A DNA stretch of 64,000 bases, taken from Gemmatimonadota bacterium (GTDB taxonomy: Bacteria; Gemmatimonadota; Gemmatimonadetes; Gemmatimonadales; Gemmatimonadaceae). Location of the stretch: the NCBI GenBank assembly GCA_016218305.1, contig JACREJ010000058.1:1-64000 (forward strand), written 5' to 3'. Shown piece by piece: positions 17,275-25,953 of this stretch (its first letter is position 1; each line of letters starts with the position of its first letter). Position numbers and translations under genes: made by a program. The notes below the pieces were generated by a model that had not been told where the DNA came from, did no database searches, and saw nothing but the letters and a program-made list of their open reading frames with translations.

Positions 17275-18267
17275 CTAATGCGGGCCCCCTCCCCCGTCCT
17301 CTCCCAGCAGGGCGGCGAGGGCGCTGGCCCGCTCCCGCTCGGCCTGCGCCGCGTCCGCCGCCCGCATCGCCTCGAGCCGGCGCCGGTTGCGCCGCCGCCG
17401 CATGAACCAGAGCGGGCCGACCATCAGCATCACGAAGACAGCGCCGAGACTCACGTCCGTGACAAGGGCGAGGCCGCCGTACCGGCGGCGCGTCGCCTTC
17501 TGCCAGTGCGCTTCAAAGCCGCCGAGGGTCATCCCGAACGCCTGGCGCATGGCGCGTTCGAGCGAGCGCTCCCGGTCCCAGTACGCGAAGAACAGCGTCA
17601 GGCCACGCTCGCGGTCGAGCGCGGCCAGCTCCGCAACGGCCCGATACGAAAAGGCGTAGGCGGCCTGGGCGGTTCCCGACCCCCGCTGGAACGCCGAGTC
17701 GAGACCCGCGAACGTCGGCGGCCGCCCGAAGGCGATGGCGAGGGCGAAGTTCGTCGCCAGGACCTCGTCGCGCCCCCACTCTCCGGCCGCGTACGAGGCG
17801 TATCCCTCATCGAACCAGCGGGGCGGCAACTCGCCGAGGAACTCGTGCAGCGCGAGGTGCGCCAGCTCGTGCCGGAGCACCGAGAGGGCGTCGCCTCCCT
17901 TGCCGCCGCGATGCCCGTGCAGCACGATGCGGCGCTCCAGCGGAAACGCGAAGGCCTGCCCCCATTCCGGCGCGCCGTCGCCCGCCCATCGACGGAACGT
18001 GGCATCGTCGGGCGCCACCCAGATGGCGACGCGCACGCGCGGCCTCGGAAGACCCGGGAACGTGTCGCGGGCCTCGGCTGACGCGGCAAGTGAGGCGGCG
18101 AGCCGGGCATCGGTGGGCGCGTGGTGCACCGTGAACCGGCCGCGCTCGAGGCGCAGCAGCCCGGCACCGTCGTCCTGTGGCAGCGCGCCGGCTTGTGCGG
18201 CGCACGCCGCGACCGCCCAGGCCGCCAGCATGAGCGCGCGGAGGCCGGCCGCCGCGCGCCGGCGCAT
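17275..18267 (-). CDS. Peptidase MA-like metallopeptidase with C-terminal membrane anchor
   Basis: A 330-residue product with a signal peptide (LMLAAWAVAACAAQAGA) and a gluzincin-like domain containing HELAH (133-137). The pattern WFDEGYASY (151-159) supplies a likely third zinc ligand, Glu154. Near the C-terminus a membrane segment (about 266-285) is followed by an arginine-rich, presumably cytoplasmic, tail. It resembles the Peptidase_MA_2 family. Substrate is unknown. It is the last gene of the cheY-mglA operon, with a one-base overlap (TGATG) to the TPR gene before it. Confidence 0.8.
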   Translation of the reverse strand: MRRRAAAGLRALMLAAWAVAACAAQAGALPQDDGAGLLRLERGRFTVHHAPTDARLAASLAASAEARDTFPGLPRPRVRVAIWVAPDDATFRRWAGDGAPEWGQAFAFPLERRIVLHGHRGGKGGDALSVLRHELAHLALHEFLGELPPRWFDEGYASYAAGEWGRDEVLATNFALAIAFGRPPTFAGLDSAFQRGSGTAQAAYAFSYRAVAELAALDRERGLTLFFAYWDRERSLERAMRQAFGMTLGGFEAHWQKATRRRYGGLALVTDVSLGAVFVMLMVGPLWFMRRRRNRRRLEAMRAADAAQAERERASALAALLGEDGGGGPH

Positions 18268-19151
18268 CACGGAATGCGCGGCGGCTCCCCGCCCGCCTCC
18301 ACGGTCGCCAGCACCTCGGCGCAGCGCTTGCCCCATGGATTGAACTTGTTGGTGGCGTGCCCGGTGCTCCACGCCGCCTTCGCCTCGTCGAACTCGCCGT
18401 TGTACCAGTGCGCGCGGCCGAGTTCGTAGTACGCTTCGATGAGGTTGGGCCCCAGCGTCAGCGTCTTCTTGAAGAAGCTCTGCGCGTCCTCGAACATCTC
18501 GCGCTCGAGGTAGACGAGCCCGAGGTAGAAATGGGCGTACAGCATCGCCTTCTTGTCGTTGTCGAGGCGAATCGCCTTCGACAGGTGCTCAATGGCTTCG
18601 CCGAAGATGCGCTTCTTCAGGCAGATGTAGCCGACATTGATCCGGGCCAGCGCGTTGGCCGGCTGGCGCATCAGCACCTTCTGGAAGTTCATCAGCGCTT
18701 CGTCGTACTTCTCCTGCAGCATCTGCGCCCAGCCGAGGAGCGCTTCGCTCTGCGGGTCGTTGGGCGACAGCTCCAGCGCGCGCTTGAGCGCCGTCTCGGC
18801 GGCCTCGTAGTCGCCGAGCGAGAGCCGGCTCCACCCTTTCTCGATGAACGTCGAGGCGCCAATGTGATCGGCGTGCACCACCGGCTTCTCGCCGCTGAAC
18901 TCCGGCGCATTGGTGGCCGCGTCGGCCTGCTGCGCCTTGAACTTGTCCACCAGGCGCTTGACGTCGTCCTTCAATGCGCTCATCCCGGTGAGCGCGGCCG
19001 TGAGGTCCGCGACCCCCTGCTCCAGCGTACGGAACAGCGCGATGATCTCCTGGCGTGTTGCGTCCCGATCGCCCGCGGCGAGCCCGGTGTCGAGCTTCTG
19101 CTCGATCGCAGCGAACTGCGCGGCCAGCGTGTCCAGCGGTGGAACCGTCAC
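18267..19151 (-). CDS. Cytoplasmic TPR protein
   Basis: A 294-residue protein with a helical N-terminal third (LAAQFAAIEQKLDTGLAAG, a likely coiled coil) and about four TPR units from residue 105 on (KGWSRLSLGDYEAAETALK, LLGWAQMLQEKYDEALMNF, NVGYICLKKRIFGEAIEHL, YELGRAHWYNGEFDEAKAA). No signal peptide is seen. It starts GTG at 19151, overlapping the preceding stop as GTGA. It is presumably a protein-interaction scaffold for the operon; the partner is unknown. Confidence 0.8.
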   Translation of the reverse strand: MTVPPLDTLAAQFAAIEQKLDTGLAAGDRDATRQEIIALFRTLEQGVADLTAALTGMSALKDDVKRLVDKFKAQQADAATNAPEFSGEKPVVHADHIGASTFIEKGWSRLSLGDYEAAETALKRALELSPNDPQSEALLGWAQMLQEKYDEALMNFQKVLMRQPANALARINVGYICLKKRIFGEAIEHLSKAIRLDNDKKAMLYAHFYLGLVYLEREMFEDAQSFFKKTLTLGPNLIEAYYELGRAHWYNGEFDEAKAAWSTGHATNKFNPWGKRCAEVLATVEAGGEPPRIP

Positions 19152-20770
19152 GACTCCCTCCGCACCATCTCGAGGTTCGCCTGCAGGTGCGAGTCCGTGG
19201 GATCCAGCGCGAGCGCCTGCTCCCAGCACCGGATGGCCTCGTCCCTTTCATCCCGCTTGAGGCGGATATGGCCGAGCTTGCGCCAGACATCGGGCCCAAG
19301 CCGTTCGTTGAACTTCACTGCGCGCAGATACGACTCGAGCGCCTCGTCGAGCTGGCCGCCGCGATAGTAGAGGTCACCGAGATTCTTGTGGAGCTGCGGA
19401 AGTCCGGCGTCCTCATGGAGGCCGTTCTCGACCGCCGCCTTGGCCTCGTCGGCGCGGCCCTTCTCGGCCAGCGCAACCGCGAGGTTGTTGAAGAGCGTGG
19501 ACGAATGCGGATGCGTCTGGGTGCCTTCGGTGAGCAGTGAGATCGCCTTGTCGAGGTGGCCGCCCAGTGCCGCCGCGAGCGCGGCATAGTGGAACCAGAC
19601 CGCCGCCGGGGGACGCTGGCCGAAGAGCGGCCGCGCCTCCATGAGCGCCGCGTCCGCCTCGGTCGCGTTGCCGGCGCGCAGCTGCAGCACACCGATCCCC
19701 ATCAGGACCCGCGGGTCCTGTCCGCCGCCGCGCTTCATGGCCTCGTCGAGTGCGTGGCGCGCCTCGTCCACGCGTCCCAACTGCTCCAGCGAGAGCGCGA
19801 GGTTGTGGAACACCGCCGACTTCGCGAGGCGCGAAGCCGCGACGGCTTGGAACTCCGCGACCGCGTCGGCATACCTGCCCTGGCGCACGTGCACGAGCCC
19901 GAGGTAGAACCGCGCCGCGCTGTCCGTGGCGCGCAGGTCGAGCACGCGGCGGAACTCCCGCACGCTCTCATCGAGCATCCCCGCCTTGTAGAACGCGAGG
20001 CCGAGGTTCCGGTGCTCTTCCACGCGCTCGTCCGGCGCGCCGGGCTCGGTGGTCTTGGCGGTCTTGCCCACGCGGTGCAGGAAGCCGGCCGTCACCAGCC
20101 CATACAGCGCCTTGCCGACCTCGAACTCCACCATGCCGGTCTCGTCCACGAGCGCCGCCACGTCGCGCCGCCCGTCGATGAGCGGCACCACCGTCTCCTG
20201 CTCGGGGGTCAGCGCCACGCCGCTGTCGGCGAGCCGCTTGCGGTCGATCTCGAAGACGATGTCAAAGCCCGGGATCTTCTTCTCGATCAGGCTCCATTCG
20301 TCCACCCGGCGCGCCCCCTCGAGGAGGAGCGATTCCGGGTTGATGGAGACGACGAAGTCCTGCTCCTCGGGGCGGATGTCGGCCTCGAAGTTGAACGTGC
20401 CCTGCGTCCACGTGAACAGGAAGTAGACGGCTTCCTCGATCTGCAGGCGGATCTGCTTGTGCAGGTCGTCGCGCGAGATGATGCGCCGGTCCACCAGGAT
20501 CTCGCCGAGGCGCTTGTCCCGCTCGTGCGCCTGGGCGGCGATGCCCTCCTCCAGCTGCGCCTGGGTGATCACGCCGCTCTTCATCAGGATGTCGCCGAGG
20601 CGGTCGCGGCGATTCACGATGGCGGCGTACGAAATCTTGCCCTTGTCGAAGTAGATCGAGCCGAAGTTATTGCGATGGGTCACCGACAGGCAGCCGGTCT
20701 TCTTGCCCATCGAGAGCAGCTGCAGGACGTCGGGAAGGCTCGCTTCCTTGAGGCTGCCGCGGATGGCCAT
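19148..20770 (-). CDS. DUF4388 (PATAN)-TPR protein
   Basis: A 540-residue protein starting MAIRGSLKEASLPDVLQLLS, the DUF4388/PATAN opening (PatA N-terminal domain; KTGCLSV and IYFDKGKISYA follow). Residues about 60-230 contain the linked helical segment GDILMKSGVITQAQLEE and a winged-helix-like stretch (VPLIDGRRDVAALVDET) of the type that accompanies DUF4388. Residues about 250-540 form TPR repeats. DUF4388 is known to co-occur with response regulators and MglA/roadblock genes. A second DUF4388 gene lies at 24988-25953. It starts ATG one base into the end of the AAA+ gene. Confidence 0.85.
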   Translation of the reverse strand: MAIRGSLKEASLPDVLQLLSMGKKTGCLSVTHRNNFGSIYFDKGKISYAAIVNRRDRLGDILMKSGVITQAQLEEGIAAQAHERDKRLGEILVDRRIISRDDLHKQIRLQIEEAVYFLFTWTQGTFNFEADIRPEEQDFVVSINPESLLLEGARRVDEWSLIEKKIPGFDIVFEIDRKRLADSGVALTPEQETVVPLIDGRRDVAALVDETGMVEFEVGKALYGLVTAGFLHRVGKTAKTTEPGAPDERVEEHRNLGLAFYKAGMLDESVREFRRVLDLRATDSAARFYLGLVHVRQGRYADAVAEFQAVAASRLAKSAVFHNLALSLEQLGRVDEARHALDEAMKRGGGQDPRVLMGIGVLQLRAGNATEADAALMEARPLFGQRPPAAVWFHYAALAAALGGHLDKAISLLTEGTQTHPHSSTLFNNLAVALAEKGRADEAKAAVENGLHEDAGLPQLHKNLGDLYYRGGQLDEALESYLRAVKFNERLGPDVWRKLGHIRLKRDERDEAIRCWEQALALDPTDSHLQANLEMVRRES

Positions 20771-22620
20771 CAGCGCATCTCCTCAACGAGCCGCGCCCCG
20801 GCGTCGGGCCAATCGAACACGACGCGCTCGTGGTCGAGGAACGGATCGCCGGCGGGGACGGCCGCCGAGATGCGCGGCGGCCGCGGCTCCACGGCGGGCC
20901 CGCCCAGCTCGGCGCGCACCAAGTCGACGGTGAGCGGCTTGCCGTACAGGTCCGCAGCGGCGCCCAGCCGTGTGACGACGCCGATGATCTCGCGTACGCT
21001 CTGCACCGGATGCTCGCCAAGCAGGCGCAGGACGTCCTCGTCGGCGGCGCGTCCCGCCTCGGCGAGGAATCGCGCGAACAGCCGTTCGCGCAGGACGCGG
21101 TCGGGCGACTGGATGGGGACGACCAGGCCGCCCTCGAATCGCGAGCGCAGGCGCGCCTCGAGATCGGTGATGTCGGCCGGCACGCGATCGCTGGTCAGCA
21201 CCACCTGCTTGCCGCCCTCGATCATCGCGTTGAAGATGCCGAAGAACTCCTCCTGCGTGCGCTCCTTGCCGCCGAGGAACTGGATGTCGTCGACGATCAG
21301 GGCGGAGGCGGAGCGATACCGCGCGCGCCAGCGGTCCACGTTGCCGGTGTGCACCGCTTCGATGAGCTCGTCCACGAGCTGCTGCGAGTTGACATACGCC
21401 ACCGCGCCCGCCGCCCCGCCCTGCTGCATCAGCGCATTGCCGATGGCGTTGGCGAGGTGCGTCTTGCCCACGCCGCTCGGGCCGTATAGTACGAGCGGGT
21501 TGTAGCGGCGCGCCGGCTCTGCGACCACCGCATCGGCGGCATGCACGGCGAGCTGGTTCGAGGCGCCCACCTCGAACGCGTCGCGCGCGAACGCGGGACT
21601 CGGTCCCTTGGTCGGCAGCGCTCCCGTCAGCGCGTGCTCCACCAGGTCCTCGGCCTCCGGCATCCGCTCGGGATCGCGGAAAACCGCGTGGCCGACGAGC
21701 GAGGGATCCACCTGCCGCGCCTGCCGCTCGAGGTTGCGCAGGTGCTCCACCGCCGCGGTGAACGTCGCGGTGAGGCCCGCCACGTCAGGGGCGCGCGGCA
21801 GGTCCAGGGCGCGCTCCAGCACGGCGGTGCGGTAGCCCTCCGCCTGCCAGAAGGCGATGGCTTCGCGCAGCCGTCCGCGCCACGACTCGACCTGCTGCTG
21901 CACCACCACCTGCACGTCGCTGAGGAAGCTGTCGAACTCGCCGGCATCGAGCTGCGGCGCCGGCCGGTGCTGCCGGGAGGCGATGGGGGCGAGCGCCGCG
22001 CGCAGCTCGTCGATGTCACGGTACTCGCGCGCCGCGAGGTCTTGCACCACATCGGGCGTCAGCTCCAGTCCGGCCTCGGTGGCCATGCGCTGCAGGATCA
22101 CGGCGCGCGTCTCGTAGTCAGGGGGCGCGACGTCCACCAACAGGCCCTGCGACAGCGTCTGCGACAGCGCGTCTTCCACCTCGGCGATCCCCGACGGCAG
22201 CCGGTCGGCGACGAGCACCACCTGCGTGTTGTGCTCGACGAGCGCGTCAATGACGCGCGCCAGCGCCAGCTGCGCGGACGGATGCCCCTCGAGCGCGTGC
22301 ACGTTGTCGAGCAGGAGCATGCCGGCATGCGTGTACGAACCCAGGAAGGCGTCAACGGATCCGGCGGCGACGGACGCCGCATGTCCGGCTACGAAGTGCG
22401 CGCCGTCCTCGCGGCGCACCTCGAGTTCGGGCCACAGCGCCGTGGCAAGGTCGGCCACCGCGCCGAGCAGGTGCGACTTGCCGAGGCCGTGCGCCCCGTA
22501 GATGAACAGCGGGTTGTAGGTCGAGCCCGGCGATTCCGCGACGGCGCGCGCGGCCGCCGCCGCGAGGCGGTTGTTGGCCCCGACGACGAAGCGGTCGAAC
22601 GTTTCGCGCGGCTCGGTCAC
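20770..22620 (-). CDS. Tandem DnaA-type AAA+ ATPase without DNA-binding domain
   Basis: A 616-residue protein with two DnaA-like AAA+ modules. Module 2 (about 348-555) is canonical: YNPLVLYGPSGVGKTH (Walker A, 380-387), LIVDDIQFL (Walker B, 441-449), TQEEFFGIFNAM, LTSD sensor 1, RLRSRFEGG (490-498, arginine finger) and VREIIG (542-547, sensor 2). Module 1 (about 9-215) keeps Walker A GAHGLGKS (42-49) but has LLDN instead of DD, no arginine-finger RSRF (it reads LSQTLSQGL) and Asp in place of the sensor-2 arginine. Helices and a WQAEGY stretch link them. Domain IV of DnaA is missing, so it is not the replication initiator. GTG start, four bases after mglA. Confidence 0.88.
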   Translation of the reverse strand: MTEPRETFDRFVVGANNRLAAAAARAVAESPGSTYNPLFIYGAHGLGKSHLLGAVADLATALWPELEVRREDGAHFVAGHAASVAAGSVDAFLGSYTHAGMLLLDNVHALEGHPSAQLALARVIDALVEHNTQVVLVADRLPSGIAEVEDALSQTLSQGLLVDVAPPDYETRAVILQRMATEAGLELTPDVVQDLAAREYRDIDELRAALAPIASRQHRPAPQLDAGEFDSFLSDVQVVVQQQVESWRGRLREAIAFWQAEGYRTAVLERALDLPRAPDVAGLTATFTAAVEHLRNLERQARQVDPSLVGHAVFRDPERMPEAEDLVEHALTGALPTKGPSPAFARDAFEVGASNQLAVHAADAVVAEPARRYNPLVLYGPSGVGKTHLANAIGNALMQQGGAAGAVAYVNSQQLVDELIEAVHTGNVDRWRARYRSASALIVDDIQFLGGKERTQEEFFGIFNAMIEGGKQVVLTSDRVPADITDLEARLRSRFEGGLVVPIQSPDRVLRERLFARFLAEAGRAADEDVLRLLGEHPVQSVREIIGVVTRLGAAADLYGKPLTVDLVRAELGGPAVEPRPPRISAAVPAGDPFLDHERVVFDWPDAGARLVEEMR

Positions 22621-22624
22621 CTAA

Positions 22625-23221
22625 TCAGCCCTTCGATGCGCCGAGGCGGCGCAGCACGAGTTCGGAAATGGAGCGCAGCGTCTCGAAGACGCCGGCGCCG
22701 TGCAGCGCGTCCGCCTCGAACGACGGCACGCCGCGGAAGTTGAGCGCGTCCTCCAGCGTCGGCAGCGGCAGCAGCAGGTCCGGCGGGAGGTCCCGCTTGT
22801 TGTACTGCAGCACCAGCGGCACGCTGCGCGCGTCCACGCCGTGCTCGGCGAGGTTGGCATGCAGGTCCTGCAGGCTCTCGATGTTCTCCTCGAGCTGGCG
22901 CGACTGGCTGTCGGCCACGAAGACAACGCCGTCGGCGCCCTGCAGCACGAGCCGGCGCGTGGTCTGGTAGTACACCTGGCCAGGAACCGTGTAGAGCTGG
23001 AAGCGCGTGGTGAAGCCGGAGATGGTCCCAAGGTCGAGCGGGAGGAAGTCGAAGAAGAGCGTACGATCGGTCTGCGTCGCCAGCGACACCATCTGCCCTT
23101 TCCGGTCGGAAGGGACCTGGCTGTAAATGTAATGCAGGTTCGTCGTCTTTCCCGACCGTCCCGGCCCGTAGTAGACGATCTTGCACGTGATCTCGCGCGT
23201 GGCGTAGTTGACCAGACTCAT
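22625..23221 (-). CDS. mglA: MglA-like small Ras-like GTPase
   Basis: A 198-residue GTPase of the MglA family, the switch that sets front-rear polarity in myxobacteria. Motifs are YYGPGRSGKTTNLHYIY (P-loop GPGRSGKT, 19-26), TVPGQVYYQTTRRLVLQGADG (switch 2/PGQ at 80-82) and QYNKRD (guanine specificity, 141-144). As in other MglA proteins a threonine-rich FFDFLPLDLGTISGF stretch replaces the usual switch 1. It sits between the MglB-like gene (30 bp upstream) and the tandem AAA+ gene. No lipidation motif is seen; it is cytoplasmic. Confidence 0.93.
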   Translation of the reverse strand: MSLVNYATREITCKIVYYGPGRSGKTTNLHYIYSQVPSDRKGQMVSLATQTDRTLFFDFLPLDLGTISGFTTRFQLYTVPGQVYYQTTRRLVLQGADGVVFVADSQSRQLEENIESLQDLHANLAEHGVDARSVPLVLQYNKRDLPPDLLLPLPTLEDALNFRGVPSFEADALHGAGVFETLRSISELVLRRLGASKG

Positions 23222-23251
23222 AGGGACGAGGCAGAGGCAGGGGACATCGGA

Positions 23252-23725
23252 CTACGCCCGCCCGAACAACTGGGCCAGGTTGCGGTTGAGGTCGCGCTCG
23301 AAATTCTCCGCCAGGGCAGGCGGCCCTGCAGTGGGCACGGCTGGGGCGGACGCCGCCACCCGGGCCCGGAATTCCTCGAGAAACAGCTGCACCAGGCCCA
23401 GCGAACTCTCGCGGTCGAACACGGCGAGCAGCAAGAGGGTGCCGGACTGCGTGGCGATGGCCCCCAGGAAAATCTGCCGATCGCGCCCCATGTAGTGAAG
23501 CGCGGAGAACGGCGTGCCCTCGAGCTGCCGCCCGAGCTCCGCAGACGTGGCGTGGATGGCCGAGGCGAGCGCGCAGGCCGTCATGACGTCCACCGAGCGG
23601 GCGAAGCCGTACTGCCCCAGCACCTGCCCGCTGGGATGCATCAGCACGGCAATCTCGACGCGCGCGTCGTCCACGAACTGCTTGAGCGGCGTCTCCACCC
23701 AGCCGGCGGCCACGGAGAGCTTCAT
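23252..23725 (-). CDS. Roadblock/LC7 protein, MglB-like
   Basis: A 157-residue Roadblock/LC7 domain protein. The pattern is typical: an N-terminal helix, VEIAVLMHPSGQVLGQYGF, CALASAIHATSAELGRQL and a final LLLLAVFDRESSLGLVQLFL strand-helix. A proline/alanine linker and a C-terminal helix of about 20 residues follow. Its position directly before mglA makes it the probable MglB, the GTPase-activating partner of MglA. The start ATG at 23725 overlaps the previous stop by 4 bases. Confidence 0.85.
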   Translation of the reverse strand: MKLSVAAGWVETPLKQFVDDARVEIAVLMHPSGQVLGQYGFARSVDVMTACALASAIHATSAELGRQLEGTPFSALHYMGRDRQIFLGAIATQSGTLLLLAVFDRESSLGLVQLFLEEFRARVAASAPAVPTAGPPALAENFERDLNRNLAQLFGRA

Positions 23726-24069
23726 GGCAGACGCTCCGCGGCCCGCAACAGTTCCACGCGCAGGAGGCCGACGTTGACCCGCGACTCGCAGACCACCACG
23801 AGCACCAGGTCCTGCCCGCCGGCGGTGCAGACCCTGCCCTGTTCCGCCGTGAGCTCGAGAAAGCTCGTCGCACCGAACCCGGCGGCGGCGGCCGATCGCC
23901 GGGCCTTGCGATAAAGCGACGCGGCCAGCGCGGCAAAGGCGTCGCCGTTCACGCCGATCTGCAGCGTGGACTCCACGATGATCCCGTCGTCGAGGCCCAC
24001 GACCATCGCCCCCAGCACGCCGCGGTGCCGGATGAGCGACTCGGTGAGCAGCGCGAACGGGGCGCTCAT
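23722..24069 (-). CDS. Second roadblock/LC7 protein
   Basis: A 115-residue protein with one Roadblock/LC7-like domain: SLIRHRGVLGAMVVGLDDGIIV, AALAASLYRKARRSAAAAG and LVLVVVCESRVNVGLLRVELLRAAE. It has no extension beyond the domain. It lies between a TPR-roadblock gene and the MglB-like gene with 4-base overlaps on both sides. It could pair with the MglB-like protein or compete with it for MglA; that is inference from position. Confidence 0.8.
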   Translation of the reverse strand: MSAPFALLTESLIRHRGVLGAMVVGLDDGIIVESTLQIGVNGDAFAALAASLYRKARRSAAAAGFGATSFLELTAEQGRVCTAGGQDLVLVVVCESRVNVGLLRVELLRAAERLP

Positions 24070-24998
24070 CGCGCGCCCTCCGCCCACTCGGCGGCGCGCT
24101 CCACCGCGCGGTCGAGCACACGCCGCACGAAACCGAGCGGCGTGGGGCGCGCCGCCGCCACGAGCGCCACGCCGTCCCGGCTGGGCGCCATCGCCACCGA
24201 GGCCGCTTCGGTCTCGAAGATGATCTGGCGCCAGGCGCCGAGTCCGAGGTGGCGCATGGCGCGCCCCGCTTCGTCGCTCACGCCCGAGAGTTGCGCCCCG
24301 ATGATGGCAGCGAGATCGCGCCCGTCGGCGGAGACATAGCGTCCGGCGAGCACGAGGCCGTCCCCGTCGAGAAGGAGCGCCGCGCTGCGTGTTCCCTCCA
24401 GCAGGTCGTCGAAGAGCGCGCCGGCGTCCGCTTCCGGGCGCGGCACCTCCATCGGCAGTCCGATGGTCGGGCGCGCGGTGCGCAGGCTGTCCTCCGCCAC
24501 GGCCGCGCGCGCCGCGTCGCCGGCGCCGTAGTCCGCTGAGACCGCCTGCCGCGAGACCTGCATCGTGGCGCGATCGGTCGCGCTGTCGCGCTCCGTGAGC
24601 GCCGCCTGCACGGTCTGCAGCGCCGCGGCCAGCGACCCGTCCGCAGGACTGGCGGCGAGCGCCGCGCTCAGGTGGGCCGCGGCCTCCTCGAGGCGCCCCA
24701 GCTGGAAGCAGATGAAGCCGAGCCCCTTCCGCGCGCCGGGATCCCCCGGTGCCAGTCGCAGCACCGTTTCCCACTCGACGATCGCACGCTCGAGCTCGCC
24801 GCGGTCGACGGAGACGCGCGCCACGAGGTCGTGCGCATCGGCTCGCTCCGGATGCCGTTCCGCGCCGCGGAGCGCCACGCGCAGCGCGACGTCGAGCTCG
24901 CCGCGCCGCCGCAGCGCCTCGCCGAGCGCGACGAAGGCCAGGCTCGCCGGATCGGCCGCCAGCGCCTCGCTGAGCGCGCGAATGTCGTCAGTTGCCAC
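24066..24998 (-). CDS. TPR-roadblock fusion protein
   Basis: A 310-residue protein: residues about 1-125 are TPR repeats (LRRRGELDVALRVALRGAERHPER, RGELERAIVEWETVLRLAPGD, LGRLEEAAAHLSAAL). An acidic linker follows. Residues about 195-310 are a Roadblock/LC7 domain (GTRSAALLLDGDGLVLAGRYV, ASVAMAPSRDGVALVAAARPTPLGFVRRVLDRA). The GTG at 24998 overlaps the DUF4388 gene by 11 bases and is the only sensible start. It is the third roadblock domain in a row before mglA. Confidence 0.8.
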   Translation of the reverse strand: MATDDIRALSEALAADPASLAFVALGEALRRRGELDVALRVALRGAERHPERADAHDLVARVSVDRGELERAIVEWETVLRLAPGDPGARKGLGFICFQLGRLEEAAAHLSAALAASPADGSLAAALQTVQAALTERDSATDRATMQVSRQAVSADYGAGDAARAAVAEDSLRTARPTIGLPMEVPRPEADAGALFDDLLEGTRSAALLLDGDGLVLAGRYVSADGRDLAAIIGAQLSGVSDEAGRAMRHLGLGAWRQIIFETEAASVAMAPSRDGVALVAAARPTPLGFVRRVLDRAVERAAEWAEGAR

Positions 24999-25953
24999 GG
25001 AGCACCTCCAGCGCCCGCCGCAACTGCTCGACGGCCTCGACGCCATCGCGCACGGCCGGCGCGTCCCGGTCCGACGCATGCGTCGCCAGATACTGCGTCC
25101 AGACACGCAGGGCGTCGTCGAGCCGCCCGCCGGCAGCGGCGGCCAATCCCTGCAGCACCAGCGCGCGGGCCGCCGCCTGTCGTTCGACCTCTTCCTCCGA
25201 GCGGAGCTCCGACAGGCGCGAGCGGCGCTCCGCCGGACGCAGCGAGACGACACCGGTGCTCAGCAGGCCGTACACGATCTTGGCGACGTCGAATTCGCTG
25301 CGCGCCAGTTCCACCGCGATGCGGCGGAGGTCGCGCTGGCCGTCGATCATCGTCAGCACTTCCCATTCACCCGGCAGCAGGTCGAGCTGGCCCGCATGGT
25401 CGTCGCCGGCCTCCGCGAACTGCGGCACCACGGCGAGGTTGGGCACACGGTCGGCGATGCGCGACCACTCATCGATGCGCCGTGCCGCCTCCATCAGCAC
25501 CGACTCGGTCGAGACGGCGATCGATGGATTGTCCGGGAACGCCGACGCGCTCGCCTCCTCGAAGCGGAAGTGCCCCTCGCGCCAGCTCATCAGCTCGAAG
25601 ACCACGGCCTCCGCCTGGCGGCGGACAGACTGCTCCACGTCGCGCGTCGAGACGGCGCCCAGCGCGATCAGAATCTCGCCGATGCGCCGCCGGTCGCCCT
25701 GCTCCGTCTGCAGTTCGCGCGCTGCGGCGAGCTCCGTCTCCGTGATCTTGCCGGCCTTCAGCAGCATCTCGCCGAACGGATACGGATTGCTGCGAATGGA
25801 GGCGTACGCGATGCGCCCGGCGTGGAACGCCACCACGCCCTCGTTGTCGCGCAGCTCCGACACCACGCGCAGCACGCCCGTCTTCCGGCTGAGGTCGAGG
25901 AGCTGGAAGACGTCATGGATGCCGAGTTCGCGGAGTGGGCCTTCGATGGCCAT
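24988..25953 (-). CDS. DUF4388 (PATAN) protein
   Basis: A 321-residue protein starting MAIEGPLRELGIHDVFQLLDL, closely paralogous in its opening to the DUF4388-TPR gene at 19148. DUF4388 spans about 1-110 (KTGVLRV, VVAFHAGRIAYASI, GEMLLKAGKITETELAAA). The associated region to about 240 has MIDGQRDLRRIAVEL and ends in a short helical tail. It probably senses or docks with a partner of the MglA system. It starts ATG at the end of the giant TPR gene with a one-base overlap. Confidence 0.82.
   Translation of the reverse strand: MAIEGPLRELGIHDVFQLLDLSRKTGVLRVVSELRDNEGVVAFHAGRIAYASIRSNPYPFGEMLLKAGKITETELAAARELQTEQGDRRRIGEILIALGAVSTRDVEQSVRRQAEAVVFELMSWREGHFRFEEASASAFPDNPSIAVSTESVLMEAARRIDEWSRIADRVPNLAVVPQFAEAGDDHAGQLDLLPGEWEVLTMIDGQRDLRRIAVELARSEFDVAKIVYGLLSTGVVSLRPAERRSRLSELRSEEEVERQAAARALVLQGLAAAAGGRLDDALRVWTQYLATHASDRDAPAVRDGVEAVEQLRRALEVLRGN

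Noticed and set aside
20770-22620. Calling the tandem AAA+ protein DnaA
   Set aside because: It lacks domain IV and domain I, is not near dnaN or an origin, and has two AAA+ modules.
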